DNA from: Mactra quadrangularis
Lineage: Eukaryota; Mollusca; Bivalvia; Venerida; Mactridae
Assembly (NCBI GenBank): GCA_025267735.1
Contig: CM046307.1
Location: 3,581,258 to 3,645,257, forward strand
DNA length: 64,000 bases
Reading direction: 5' to 3'
Within the stretch, counting starts at the first letter, position 1, and every line of letters starts with the position of its first letter. The notes beneath the pieces were generated by a model. It was not told the origin of the DNA and searched no databases. It saw only the letters and a program-made list of their open reading frames with translations. Positions 22,501-35,433 of the stretch are shown piece by piece. The position numbers and the translations under genes were made by a program.

Positions 22501-24376
22501 AAGTTACATAAAGATTAATTACTTGTTCCAGGCGTGCATAATGTACACGTCACTAAACAAGTTTAAAAAAGCCTTTTCATTCATCTACGTGCTACCAGCA
22601 TGTTTCCGTGAGAGTATAGATTTGAATTGAAGAAATTGTGTTATACGGCGCGTGCGTGGCTGATTAGATCAAAATTTAATTAAAGGTGTTGTAATGCCTA
22701 CTTGTATCCACGAGATCAACTCAACTAATTACATCCGTCTTTATAATCATGCGGGAAAACGCGCTTATCTTAAAGTAATCGCAAGTCTTCGATCAATGTA
22801 AAGAAAAAGTTTTAATTACTTTCCTGCTGTGCTGTAAAGACTTGTGAACATGAACTCTACATTTTATATATGATCTATATTCTCCCATTCTCAGTGTGGT
22901 GTAATAGGCCTAATTCGGAACGCCAATCTATAGTGTTTTCTGTTTCCCATCCATGTACAAGCGGTACAAACAATGTTTTGCACGATGACTGAAAAGCACG
23001 AAACACTGATTAAATGCTATTGTTCTTTGAACACATATTTCTAATATGATGGTGAAAGTGTGTTTGTACTGCAAGAAAACCCGAAAATATTTTAATTATT
23101 CCAGATTTTGTCTATTTCAGGCATAATATGATTACATATGTATTAATAAAGTTCTGCACACTCACATTCGTATATATTATATGCACAAATAATCCTTCAT
23201 GCAAAAACGTCTATGTATATTCTATATAATTGATTAAGGTTCCAAGTCAAATAAAGAGTGTTCACTTTCATATAAAATCTTAACGTACTAGTCATGACAT
23301 CAAATGTACATGTAAAGGTTTCAATTTTTGAATACTCCTATGGTAGACGAAGGTACGGTTCTGGGCGAATATATATTTGTAGAGTTTTTATCTGGAACCG
23401 TGTTAAATAAACTGGAACCATGCCGGTCGATTATGCCTGCTATATTAAATATGCCCGAATTTCCCTGAATGTTGATAATTGTTTCACCTGAACACTAACT
23501 TCCTTGGTCGGCAGGTTATAAGGAATTGATACCAACATATAGGACCGTCAGCAATAGCAAGATGCTTCGTTCTTGGCTGGATAGCCAGATTTCACTTCTG
23601 TCAAAAAATAAGGTAGGGTCTAATAATTTTAAAATAGTTAAAAAAGGCAGTACGTATTGAGATGCATTAATCTTAAACTTAAATAGTGGCAAAATGCAAG
23701 TAAATAGTTTCTCTCGTGTACATGTATATACACATAGCATTGCGTTTTACATTCTGTTAGATCTATGTAAAATGTAAAATTCAGTCTATGTATTTATAGA
23801 GTAAAAACCTTCAGGGATATTTTCTAGCCTTAATTATTTCTTCACTTTACGTTATCAAATGTAATTACTCCCATTATCTTCCTCACAAAAATACACACGT
23901 TTATATATCGGTCAGGGTCATATGATATCAGCTCCATATACAAGACGAGGATAGTTTTCTAAGAATTATGCTTCTGGCCCAAACTATTGGGAGAAACAAT
24001 AAGGTGTCGTAAAACTAACTCATAATTATTATTGGTCAAAAATTCCTTCCCCATTGTTCTGTAGTTATGACTAATTATAGAACAAGTTACTTGGGGAAAA
24101 TAGTTATGGTAGAGCCATATATACGTATAAACATTAAACTTGCGTCGAGAAGTATTAGGACAGGCGCACTTTTGTAGATCTGTATATATCCTCACAATAA
24201 ATCGTACGATAAAACTCATCGAACGACAAAACGGAGAAAAGAATAATAAAATGGCATTTTTCTTTTTTTTTAATTCCAAAAATAAAATACTAAACTGATA
24301 CCTCCAAAAGTTTAAGTTTGGAGACAATTTTGTTGAATTATAAAGAAGATTATGTTTGGTGGAGAACTTATTCTAA
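19531..24376. other. Long intergenic region, no gene recognised
   Basis: AT-rich. Open frames up to about 122 codons (23959-24327, minus) show no domain and are low-complexity. The only local structure noted is the hairpin at 21697-21741. aaaagggaagtaacttc near 20795 is another instance of the molluscan aaggga-taact phrase. Confidence 0.5.
21697..21741. other. Imperfect hairpin
   Basis: GGGG, GGCC and AAGTT on the left pair in order with AACTT, GGCC and CCCC on the right around ctcac, separated by unpaired bases. It sits in AT-rich sequence with no nearby gene. It could be RNA structure or chance. Confidence 0.4.
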
Positions 24377-25818
24377 TACGAGGGTTGATCCAGAAGTAAT
24401 GAGACAACGTCTGTAACTTTCAAAGTTTGTGTAATAAAGTTATAAAATTAACACTATGCGTCACAATTTTTAATTATCTATAAACTCACCAAATATAATA
24501 CTGTTTCTTCTATTATTGAAAAAAATATATAGCTTTATATTTGTCATGGTTCGGTATATCGCCGCACGCCATAATAGCGTCATTTCTCAATTATCATTAC
24601 GGTCTCTTTCAGTAACAATTTTTATCAAATAGTACGCCAAAACAAATGAAACACATACGACGTGACGTCAAAAGTGTGAGTTGTTGACGGTTAAAATTTG
24701 ATTGACATTGGTGCAAACGTTTGCGTTCCACACAATAAAAACTTAACCTACGGAAGAAGAAAATATGGCAAAATCGGACAAAATGGCGCAATCCACAGTT
24801 ATGCAATTCTTTTTAAAAAACAGATGAAACGCCAAAAACACTGGATATGTTGAATCAAACATCGGTGAAAATGCCTGTAAGCAGAGTACTTGTCAACCGC
24901 CGGTGTAGGAGGTTTAAAGATGGCGAGGAAGATCTAGACAATAACAATAAACCAGAAAGAACGTCAGACAGTAGACAAACTTGTAATGTAAAACGCGCAT
25001 CTGACGTCATTAACGATAATACGCCGATGACTATTTTCGAATTAGCAGACGAAATAGAAAAGAAAACCCAGTACATTCGGAAGAAACACTCATCCTCACC
25101 TCCGCCGATATAGGCTTGGGTTGGAAAGCACAAGTTCATTGGTTTTTTTATATTCAAGGTGTCCTACTCTCTCGTGCGGTGCCAAAAGGCCGTATACAGT
25201 CAATTTCAAGTTCCGATTGAATTCAAGAATTCTAATAAAACAAGTTTAGAATAAATAATATAATGTAGTTAACCTGAATTTTTCATTAGAAAATGAATTT
25301 CGTTGATTGAATTTTACCAGTACAACCGCGGTATTGGATTTCATTAGCGCCAGCACAAGTTCTAAATCAAAGCAGGTGCCCGCTCCCTTGTTTTCGTAAC
25401 ATTTACGGCAGCAATTTTGTATCTCAATTTGACTGTGTACAAAGAACTTGCGCATTTATTATGTCATCATTGGACTCAGACTGGTTCAAAGATACGTTCA
25501 GTCAGTGTATACATAGGCATGAACGGTGTATTGCAGCCAAAGGAATTCCTTTCAGAAAGAGTGACGCTAAGTAAGTTAAGATTACTATACTTTATTAAGA
25601 CGCCGTTGACGTCAAATATCTGTGGCCTGCGGCGGATTGCGTTACCCTACATAGATCAGGAAAGTATAGCTCGAGATTTTTAATACGCACATGCATGATT
25701 TTTCACACGCATATAGAAAACTACATTTTACACAACTGTTGTAATTTTCAAGTTTATTCCACTATTGGTTTGGGATTTATGGCGTTTGTCTCATTACTTC
25801 TGGATCACCCCTCGTGTA
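24377..25818 (+). mobile_element. Decayed mariner-family transposon
   Basis: The ends 24379-24407 and 25786-25814 are 29-bp inverted repeats (CGAGGGTTGATCCAGAAG..., then TAATGAGACAA) with one mismatch. TA lies next to the left end, and TA lies two bases beyond the right end. The length of ~1.44 kb is close to an intact mariner (~1.3 kb). Transposase fragments lie between the ends in the same orientation, but with frame changes and stops, so the element cannot supply its own enzyme. Confidence 0.88.
24765..25574 (+). pseudogene. Mariner transposase remnant
   Basis: Pieces in order are as follows. 24765-24827: MAKSDK...VMQFFLKN, like the N-terminal start of mariner transposases, then a stop. 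24829-25113 in the next frame: TPKTLDML, RRFKDGEEDLDNN, RTSDSRQT and TIFELADEI, matching the second helix-turn-helix region (family pattern W.xRFKxGRExxxDxxRxGRPS...TIRELAxEx). 25134-25220 back in the first frame: VHWFFYIQGVLLSRAVPKGR, matching the segment that follows the first catalytic Asp region. 25473-25574: DSDWFKDTFSQC and HERCIAAKG, matching the C-terminal end, closing with a stop at 25572-25574. The HHDNAPAH-type catalytic segment is not found between 25220 and 25470; that region is too short and appears deleted or replaced. Confidence 0.82.
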
Positions 25819-27092
25819 TTTAGTACGGTTGATAAGCGGAAGTAAAAGTACATGTATCACATTTAAAAGATTCAGCATCGTACAACCCAAAGCATCCAAA
25901 ACCATCTTAAAATTTTAGCGTTGTAATTTCAAACCGACGTATGACACCATTTTCAGAAAAAAATATTTGAAGCTTCAGACAGAAACCATTAAGCATGACA
26001 TACGTCTTCGTGAAATTGAATGTTTGCCTTTACAGAATAGTTGTTTAGGAATTGAACTTTTACTGTCGTGTAAAGCTTGAAAATCGACCGCAACGATACC
26101 AAATACTTATTGTTGCCCAAATTACTAACATTCGTCAAGAATCAGTGCGACGCAATGTAATACTGTTGAATAGCATAGTTTTAAGCTATTTTGTAGCCTT
26201 AATTTTAAATGGAATCATAACGAAATACATAAATAGAAATATTTCAAAATATACGATTATCAATTGTTTTAGACAAAAGCTATTTAATTATTTTTAACAA
26301 ATGAATTGTTCAGTTAATTTTTGTTTCATACTTCAAAATGCAAAACTATTTTGAATATCGTATTACTTATACATTTTATATTAGCTGTACAAACTTAAAC
26401 ATAAACTTTACTGTACTCACTTAGCACTTAACTGCATCATATCTTCCTATTCTCATGTCATGATGGTTTTTTTTCTTTTCTTTTTGTTTTCCTGTTTTTG
26501 TTTGTATGTATTTTTGTTCTTGTTTTCTATATATATTAATACAATATTACCAGTTACAACCGGTACAAATAATTTTGTATTTTAAAGGGAAACGTGTGGT
26601 TTTAAGATCGAAAAAGCGGTTTTAAAGCCACAAGTATCTCTTTCCTTAAAAATGTCTGAGGAGAGAAGTTCAAAATTAGCTATGCTATCTCTTCAATCCT
26701 CAATTTTTTTTTCATGTTTATACTATTGTATATGTACTTATTTGATAAATAAATATTGTTTAAACTAACTTAAACATATTTGCAATCGACATAACAGTAA
26801 TATACAATTTCTAAACCTAATAAATGTTCTATCATGACATGTCCATGTCTTAGTATACAAGTTTTTATATATAAAAAATGCCAAACTGTCAGTATATGTT
26901 ATAGACAATATTATATATTCTGATGTTTTATTGGTTCATGCTGGTATTCTTAACAATCAACACTCACTCTGTATGTAACAAAATGTCGCCAATGTTATGA
27001 ACATATATCTAGTCTACTTAAGCCGTAAAAATTCAAAATCAATTCCTACTATAGTGATTATTCCAGGAATGTTTTAAGAGTAGCCAGTCACA
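25819..27092. other. Intergenic region, no gene recognised
   Basis: AT-rich. The 81-codon frame at 26052-26297 has no recognised domain. A T-rich run lies at 26460-26540. Confidence 0.5.
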
Positions 27093-27476
27093 ATCTGATT
27101 AAAACTTGATCTAAAATGTTCGCCTACTCGCCAATTCAGAGCTGACTGTTTCGTTACGAGAGTCACGCTTAGGTAACCCTTTCTCAATATAATATTCAGG
27201 ACGCAATCATTATGTTCAGTAACTTGTTTACATTGTTTACCTCACGCAATTTGAAACAAGCCATCCAATCACAGCCTGTGAATAATACCACCGTCAAATT
27301 GGCTCACAAACCTCGGTCTAAAATAAGAATTACGAAATCAAAATGCTATTTATAGTGTTTCGTCTCAATGAAAGCTACGAATTGATAGGTCGACCGTGAT
27401 CCTTCTACATGTACCGAACCTTAGAGATCCTGTTCGACAGTGATCTACAGGATGTCTGTTTAAGGAGATTGACTGA
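27093..27476 (+). repeat. Dispersed repeat R, copy 2
   Basis: Homologous to 16029-16423 in the same orientation; landmarks are ctgactgtttcgttacgag, caccgtcaaatt, tcggtctaaaataagaatta and tgaaagctacgaattg. It lies about 270 bp before the start of the tandem array. Confidence 0.75.
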
Positions 27477-27750
27477 AGACTGTTAGGGTTTTAAATTATG
27501 TTTATATAATACATGTAGATACATGATATTATAGTATGTAACTTTTGTTGAATCACCAATGTTTTGATTTCAAATGCTCTATGCTTTTGTTCATTTCCAT
27601 CCACCTACCGTTCTGCGCTATTTTGGGTCCAATTAAATTTAGGGTATTATGATCTATCAGCAATGAGGAAAGAACCCTAATATTTGTTTTCTTCCGGTTC
27701 CTAGACAGTCATATCAGTTGTCGTAACCAATGATAGGCTACACAGACGAT

Positions 27751-30700
27751 ACAAATTTTAATTCAGAATAGAAACATTTTGCTTTTGGAGCATTAGATGT
27801 TTTAAAATGATTTCAAAACAAATAATATCGTTCTAATCTTCTTCCAAACTTCAGATTTAAGTCCCTCTGTATAAAAACAATCTTGAGAATTGTCGAAAAT
27901 AAATATAAATAAGTAACCTATGGTCTCAAATGTACTGAATATCCAGACGTTTGAATATCAATCGCTTTTAGTCTTATTAAAGCTAAATATTTGTCTTGAT
28001 TTAGATGAGACAATCCATCGTCTGCCCAGAAATCGTTGTTTGCGCATATTACTCACGAGAATCGCGAAAACTAATGACAATTGTTCCAGTACAATTCATA
28101 TTGATTTAAATACAATCACAACAGAAATACTTCATCATAATAGGAGTATTACATTTACTTGACAAGTTCGTTGTTGCTAATTTAGCTTTAGATGTTAAAT
28201 AACTAAAAGAACGCAGCACGTGAGAGTATTCAGACGTTTTGCTTGATAACGTCGATGTCTCTAGTACACCTAATTGTCCGATTAACGCTCCAAATTTCTC
28301 AATCATAGCATAATTTGGTAAATAAGGGTTATTACAAGAAATTGAACTGACACAATTAGCTAACCTTCATTTTTGATTGAGATTAATGCATTTGTGGGGG
28401 AAATAGTGGTTACCTGACTTACAATGTTGGTAAAAAAACAAACGATGTCGGTTGGATGTAAATATTGAATGCCGGTTGTTTTTGCTAGCAGAACGACAAT
28501 AGTTCTTCAAAAATGTCCATTTCATGCTTTCACATTTCATTGTAGAAAAGAAAGAAACCACAGTTACGATTTGTCACAAGTTATGCATTTAAATTAACAG
28601 TTTATTTTCACAGCAGCTAGCTTTCAATATAGGTACATTTATTGTATAGAGCTTTGCAGTATGAATTCTGAACTTTCCCATTATACCTAGATAAATACTA
28701 ATCATGCAAGTAATATTATAAAATCCAAATCGAATATTGAGATATTTGCCGGACAGATGGGATGGGGAGAAAACAAATATGCCACCAGTATTTTATTCAA
28801 TAGAATAATAATCTCACATGTTCGATTCCCAAATGTAACTTTTTTCATTGCAAATATTGAGCGGAAAATTGGCTTCAAACAACAAGATGTTAAATAAAAA
28901 CACTTATGTAAATTCAATATCACCAAACCAAACAATTAATAATAATTATTTATATCATCATTTTTCACATAAGTCAATCACTTTACTTAACATAGGTGTG
29001 ATTCGTTTCTCTTTGGGGCGAGTTGACTCAATTTGATCAATGAAGATTACATGTACTTACTCATAACACATAAAACATGACCCATTTATAAAAATTATGA
29101 CTGTATATCTACTAGTCCTTGATCAATCATTATCTAAGGGAAGGGATGTCCTTCAAACTGAAAGTTTTTTGTGATGTTGTAAAATCTAAATGTTACTTGT
29201 GATATTTGACAATAGATTTACCGACAAAATTAACATGGAATGTATCCTTTCTCTTCAATGTGACATATAACATCTTAATGTGCTGTGTAGAAAATGTCAA
29301 CTAACTTGTTTTTGTTGGTAATCTTTGTGTTAATTGTGAATACAAAATAGTGCACGAAATAGTGTGTGTATTATGTCGTTAGTACGCGTACGTATTTTAT
29401 ATGACTCAAATCTGTGTTTGGATTTAATACAATTGTTGGTCAGCGGTTGGTTTGTTAAACATTTTTTTATTTTCATGGTAAATTATTCATACATGTAGGT
29501 TTTTAAATTGCCTGCTGATAGTCAGCATTGCAAAAAAGATTTTTCAAATATACATCGAGCTATATTTTAATAATGTATTGCAAGAGATTTTAACAATTAC
29601 ATTCATGTTATTTAACTCTACTCTTTCTGAAACTATTAACAGCGTTTCTTCGATTTCATACATTTATATTCATATATACGCACATGCTTATTCATCTAAA
29701 AGACGTTTAAGATGTCAATACTACATGCTATGATTATTATCAATAAACACCTTCTGATGTAAATCAAAATATAGATAATTTCAAATCGTTAAATAAATGC
29801 AAATCATATCTTGAATGTACCTTCTGCGTACAAGTACATGTAGTTGATTGTAAAATTCCTCATATTAAAGTTTCTGATACATTTTGTATAGAATTCATAC
29901 AAGAACATTCACTCTCCTTTCAGACATGATAACAATGTCACTAATAAACAACTTCCACTTCCTAACAGTGATGGTTAAATATAGTAATTACGATCATTGT
30001 TAAAGTTCAGTTCCGGTAGAAAAACCTCGGGAGGTTAACCATTCATACTGGCGTCATACAGCTAGTCTGTTAGCGATGGTTCTTACATGACTTGTACCTT
30101 CAACTATGTAAATACTTCCAAAAAATATTTAGTAACATTGCGTTTTAATAGTATAGACAATCGTTTGATGCTTGAATAAGAATTTAATATTAACTTAAAT
30201 ACGATGTTAATCAAATATTTGCAATGACCACTATTATGTCTGCAACTTCTACTAGAATCGTCTGACTAATTTACATAATATGTCTCCTAGACGCAATTTA
30301 ATTAAGAAATTTCTATGCTTTTAATATTTTATGCCTTTAATAAATTCAATTCGGTTTCAATTAATTCAATCGAAACTGCCGTTTTTCATTCTTGTCGAAT
30401 TGTTTTACAACAGCAGATTTTACGTTAAGTGTGTTACATTACTAATATGCGCAGAATTGTTTTTTCTTAACTTAAAAATTACCAATTGTGATTAAATGTC
30501 GGCGATTTAGTGTTATGTATCGTGAGTTGACCCCGAGCATGCCTGTTTACCATTTGCTACTTGTGCGAATAAATCGAGAGATTAATCAGAAAAATCTAAG
30601 CACTTTGTTGACGAAAAGTCAACAAATTTATTTAGTCCGTTGCGTTTATCCAAATACATTGCTGAATCAGATTTAGAACTTGACGATATCTAGTAATCTT

Positions 30701-32035
30701 AGACAATTTTAAGTTGTATGTTCCAGTTCATGTAATATTGGTAATTCAGCACGTGTATACCTTTCTTATAGAAACCAGAAGTCGTCTGATTTCTGACAGA
30801 AAATTCCAAATTGCTCTGATTGCACAAACAGGCTAGATGACGAATATCGTCTGGTTGAGTAAATATGCTGGCACACTTGGCAATGAAAAGCCAAGTGAAT
30901 AATAAAACAATGCCAGCATAATAAAATGTAGGTCAAATCGTTGTTTTAACAACTCTTATAATGTCGATTTTTATATTTGATATAGTTTGTGTTCGTCTTT
31001 ATTTTATTATATCTCATCACAATACTGTATGATCATGAATCATGCAAAAACACGATTGCGAATTTTCCTTGACTAACGTTTCCTACGTTTATCAGTACAA
31101 TGATTGACACAAATAGGACAAAACATATTTCTTTAAAGTCCTTATGTTAACAACTTTACTGTGTCTATCAGAAAGATTTTTTGTAACTTCATTAATTATT
31201 AATAGGCCTTTTAATAAATTTATAAAACATGAGCATGTTTATAAAAGGTGTTATCAACAGACAATGTCATTTCTGTCAAAATGTCTTGAGATGTTTGGAT
31301 ATTTTTTCATTTCCTTCGTTACGTTTGCATTATTTCTTTCTAATTCTGAGCCACAATGTAATAATCGAACGTAATAATATAACGTTGTGATTTAGAAAAT
31401 AACATTATATGTCGTATAGGGTAACTTGAAACAAATTTAAACTATATTTTATGTAAACAATGTATTGTTATCCTAAGCGAGCTTTCTTTGTAAACATATC
31501 TTTAAATTACAATTCGTTTTTAAATAATCAAAGAAAATGGTGTTGGTATTACTTTTTAATACAAATAATGCAAAATTAAGATTAAAAATGCTGGATAATT
31601 GATTCCTTTTTCATAATTGTTTAACAGGAGCTAAATATCAAATCACTTATTCAATGACAATTTCATTAATTAACTAGCTACGAACCAGATTTTAATATTG
31701 GCCATGTTTATCTACCAATCAGAGAGCAGAAATTAGTTATTGGACCAGGGCCCGGTTTCACGAACGCTCTCATAACTAAAATCGATATAAGTGTGCCTTA
31801 AGTTAACTTCACCTACATCTTACAAACATTTTATGAAAATAATATGTAATAATCTATCCAAAGACTTAATCCAACCGACATTTGCACTAATTTTATCTCA
31901 AACACATAGCGAGTTTATATTAACAATGTGACACCAGTAACATATGTAACTCTCTATATAAACCCCCATATTATGGTGTTTTATCATTGCCATTCAAAAT
32001 TCAATGTGATACAATGAAAGGATATATAAAAAAGT
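27751..32035 (+). repeat. Array unit A
   Basis: The reference copy, 4285 bp. It contains the minus-strand open frame 28367-28561, which recurs in B with one residue changed, and the conserved core at 29923-30056. The end part (about 31740-32030) includes gggcccggtttcacgaacgc, a phrase that occurs in many animal repeats. Confidence 0.8.
29923..30056 (+). repeat. Conserved core block in unit A
   Basis: From acatgataacaatgtcac to attcatactggcgtca. Equivalent blocks are at 34215-34350 (B), 38431-38565 (C) and 43727-43860 (D). C and D are much more alike here than in their flanks. A short frame MITMSL...FHFLTVMVKYSNYDHC opens here but stops at TAA in A and B. Confidence 0.65.
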
Positions 32036-35000
32036 ACGTATTTTAATTTAGAATAAAAGAATTTTGCTTTTGGAGCATTTATTGTTTTAAAAAGATTTCA
32101 AAATAAATAATATCATTCTAATCTCCTACTAGACTTCAGATTTAAGACTCTGTTTATTGAAATAATCTTGAGAATTGTCGAAAATAAATAGAAATAAGCA
32201 ACTTATCGTCTCAAATGTATTGAATATCCAGACGTTTGAATATCAATCGCTTTAAGTCTTATTAAAGCTAAATATTAGTCTTGATTTAGCTGAGACAATC
32301 CATCGTCTGCCCAGAAATCGTTGTTTGCGCATATTACTCACGAGAATCGCGAAAACTAATGACAATTGTCCCAGTACAATTCATATTGATTTTAATACAA
32401 TCACAACAGAAATACTTCATCATAATAGGAGTATTTTATTTACTTGACAAGTTCGTTGTTGCTAATTTAGCTTTAGATGTTAAATAACTAAAAGAACGCA
32501 GCACGTGAGAGTATTCAGACGTTTTGCTTGATAACGTCGATGTCTCTAGTACACCTAATTGTCCGATTAACGCTCCAAATTTCTCAATCATAGCATAATT
32601 TGGTAAATTAGGGTTACTACAAGAAATTGAACTGACACAATTAGCTAACCTTCATTTTTGACTGAGATTAATGCATTTGTGGGGGAAATAGTGGTTACCT
32701 GACTTACAATGTTGGTAAAAAAACAAACGATGTCGGTTGGATGTAAATATTGAATGCCGGTTGTTTTTGCTAGCAGAACGACAATAGTTCTTCAAAAATG
32801 TCCATTTCATGCTTTCACATTTCATTGTAGAAAAGAAAGAAACCACAGTTACGATTTGTCACAAGTTATGCATTTAAATTAACATTTTTTTTCACAGCAG
32901 CTAGCTTTCAATATAGGTACATTTATTGTATAGAGCTTTGCAGTATGAATTCTGAACTTTCCCATTATACCTAGATAAATACTAATCATGCAAGTAATAT
33001 TATAAAATACAAATCGAAGTAATTGAGAGATTTGCCGGACAGATGGGATGGGGAGAAAACAAATATGCCACCAGTATTTTATTCAATAGAATAACAATAT
33101 TACTTGTTCGATTCCCGAATATAAGAACAACTTTTTTCATAGCAAATATTGAGCGGGAAAATGTCTTCAAAGAACAAGATGTGTTAAGATAAAAACACAA
33201 AGCAAATCAAATATTATCAAACCAAACAATTAATAATAATTATTTATATCATCATTTTTCACATAAGTCAATCACTTTACTTAACATAGGTGTGATTCGT
33301 TTCTCTTTAGGGCGAGTCGACTCAAATTGAGTCAGTAAAGATTTACATGTTCATACTCATAACACATAAAACATGATCCATTTATAAAAAATTATGACTG
33401 TATATCTACTAGTCCTTGATCATTATCTAAGGAAAGGGAGGTCCTTCAAACTGAAAGTTTTTTTTGTGATGTTGTAAAATCTAAATGTTACTTGTGACAT
33501 TTGACAATAGATTTACCGACAAAATTAACATGGAATGTATCCTTTCTCTTCAATGTGACATCTAACATCTTGATGTGCTGTGTAGAAAAAGTCAACTAAC
33601 TTGTTTTTGTTGGTAATCTTTGTGTTAATTGTGAATACAAAATAGTGCACGAAATAGTGTGTGTATTATGTCGTTAGTACGCGTACGTATTTTATATGAC
33701 TCAAATCTGTGTTTGGATTTAATACAACTGTTGGTCAGCGATTGGTTTGTTAAACATTTTTTTATTTTCATGGTAAATTATTCATACATGTAGGTTTTTA
33801 AATTGCCTGCTGATAGTCAGCATTGCAAAAAAGATTTTTCAAATATACATCGAGCTATATTTTAATAATGTATTGCAAGAAATTTTAACAATTACATACA
33901 TGCTATTTAACTCTACTCTTTCTGAAACCATTAACAGCGTTTCTTCTATTTCATACATTTATATTCATATATACACACATGCTTATTCATCTAATGACGT
34001 TTAAGATGTCAATACTACTTGCTATGATTATTATCAATAAACACCTTCTGATGTAAATCAAATTATAGATAATTTCAAATCGTTAAATAAATGCAAATCA
34101 TATCTTGAATGTACCTTCTGCTTACAAGCAAATGATTGTAAAATTCTTCATATTTAAGTTTCTGATACATTTTGTATAGAATTCATACAAGCACACTTAG
34201 TCTCCTTCTTTCAGACATGATAACAATGTCACTAATAAACAACTTCCACTTCCTAACAGTGACGGGTTAAATATAGTTATTACGATCATTGTTAAAGTTC
34301 AGTTCCTGTAGAACAACCTCGGGAGTATTAACCATTCATGCTGGCGTCATACAGCTAGTCTGTTAGCGATTGTTCTTACATGACTTGTACCTTCAACTAT
34401 GTAAATACTTTCAAAAAGAATTTAGTAACATTGCCTTTTCATAGTAAAGACAATCGTTTGATGCTTGAATAAGAATTTAATATTAACTTAAATACGATGT
34501 TAATCAAATATTTGCAATGACCACTATTATGTCTGCAACTTCTACTAGCGTCGTCTGACTAATTTACATAATATGTCTCCTGTGGACGCAATTTAATCAA
34601 GAAATTTCTATTCTTTTAATATTCTATGCCTTTGATTACTTCAATTTGGTTGTAATTAATTCAAACCAAAAGAGCATGTTTATAAAAAGTGTTATCGACA
34701 GGCAATGTCATTTCTACCAGATGCAAAATGTTTTTAAGATGTATGGATATTTTTTTTATTTCCATTGTTACGTTTGCATTATTTCTTTGTAATTCTGATA
34801 AAGCAGAGCTAATAACCGAACGTGATAAAATAACGTTGTGATTTAGAATATAACATTATATGACGTATAGGGTAACTTGAAACAAATTTAAACTATATTT
34901 TATGTAAACAATGTATTGTTATCCTAAGCGAGCTATCTTTGTAAACATATCTTTAAATTACAATTCGTTTTTAAATAATCAAAGAAAATGGCGTTGGTAT

Positions 35001-35433
35001 TACTTTTTAATACAAATTATGCAAAATTAAGATTAAAAATGCTGGATAATTGATTCCTTTTTCATAATTGTTTAACAGGAGCAAAATATCAAATCACTTA
35101 TTCAATGACAATTTCATTAATTAACTAGCTACGAACCAGATTTTAATATTGGTTTCACGAACGCTCTCATAACTAAAATCGATTTAAGTGTGTCTTAAGT
35201 TAACTTCACCTACATCTTACAAACATTTTATGAAAATAATGTGTAATAATCTATCCGAAGACTTAATCCAACCGACATATGCACTAATTTTATCTCAAAC
35301 ACATAGCGAGATTATATTAACAATGTGACACCAGTAACATATGTAACTCTCTATATAAACCCCCATATTATGATGTTTTATTATTGCAATTCAAAATTCA
35401 ATGTGATACAATGAAAGGATATATATAAAAGTA
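32036..35433 (+). repeat. Array unit B, with internal deletion
   Basis: Nearly identical to A, but lacks about 0.87-0.89 kb corresponding to A 30365-31227: sequence jumps at about 34668 from ttcaaac to caaaagagcatgttt. It also lacks the ~20-bp accagggcccggtttc start of the A end segment (near 35151). The rest is co-linear to the next unit. Confidence 0.8.
34215..34350 (+). repeat. Conserved core block in unit B
   Basis: The same block as in A with a few changes, including one extra G after gtgacg and atgctggcgtc at the end. Confidence 0.65.

Noticed and set aside
23959..24327. 122-codon minus-strand frame just left of the mariner relic
   Set aside because: No recognised domain; AT-rich codon use and a poly-Lys run point to chance.
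27920..28162. 80-codon frame at the start of unit A
   Set aside because: The same region in unit B has an in-frame stop and no open frame; no domain is recognised.
28367..28561. 64-codon minus-strand frame that recurs at 32652-32846 with one residue changed
   Set aside because: It is repeated only because units A and B are near-identical at the DNA level. Units C and D do not keep the frame.
31740..31765. gggcccggtttcacgaac phrase considered as the end of a separate transposon
   Set aside because: Only one end is visible and it lies inside the array unit. It is recorded as part of unit A.
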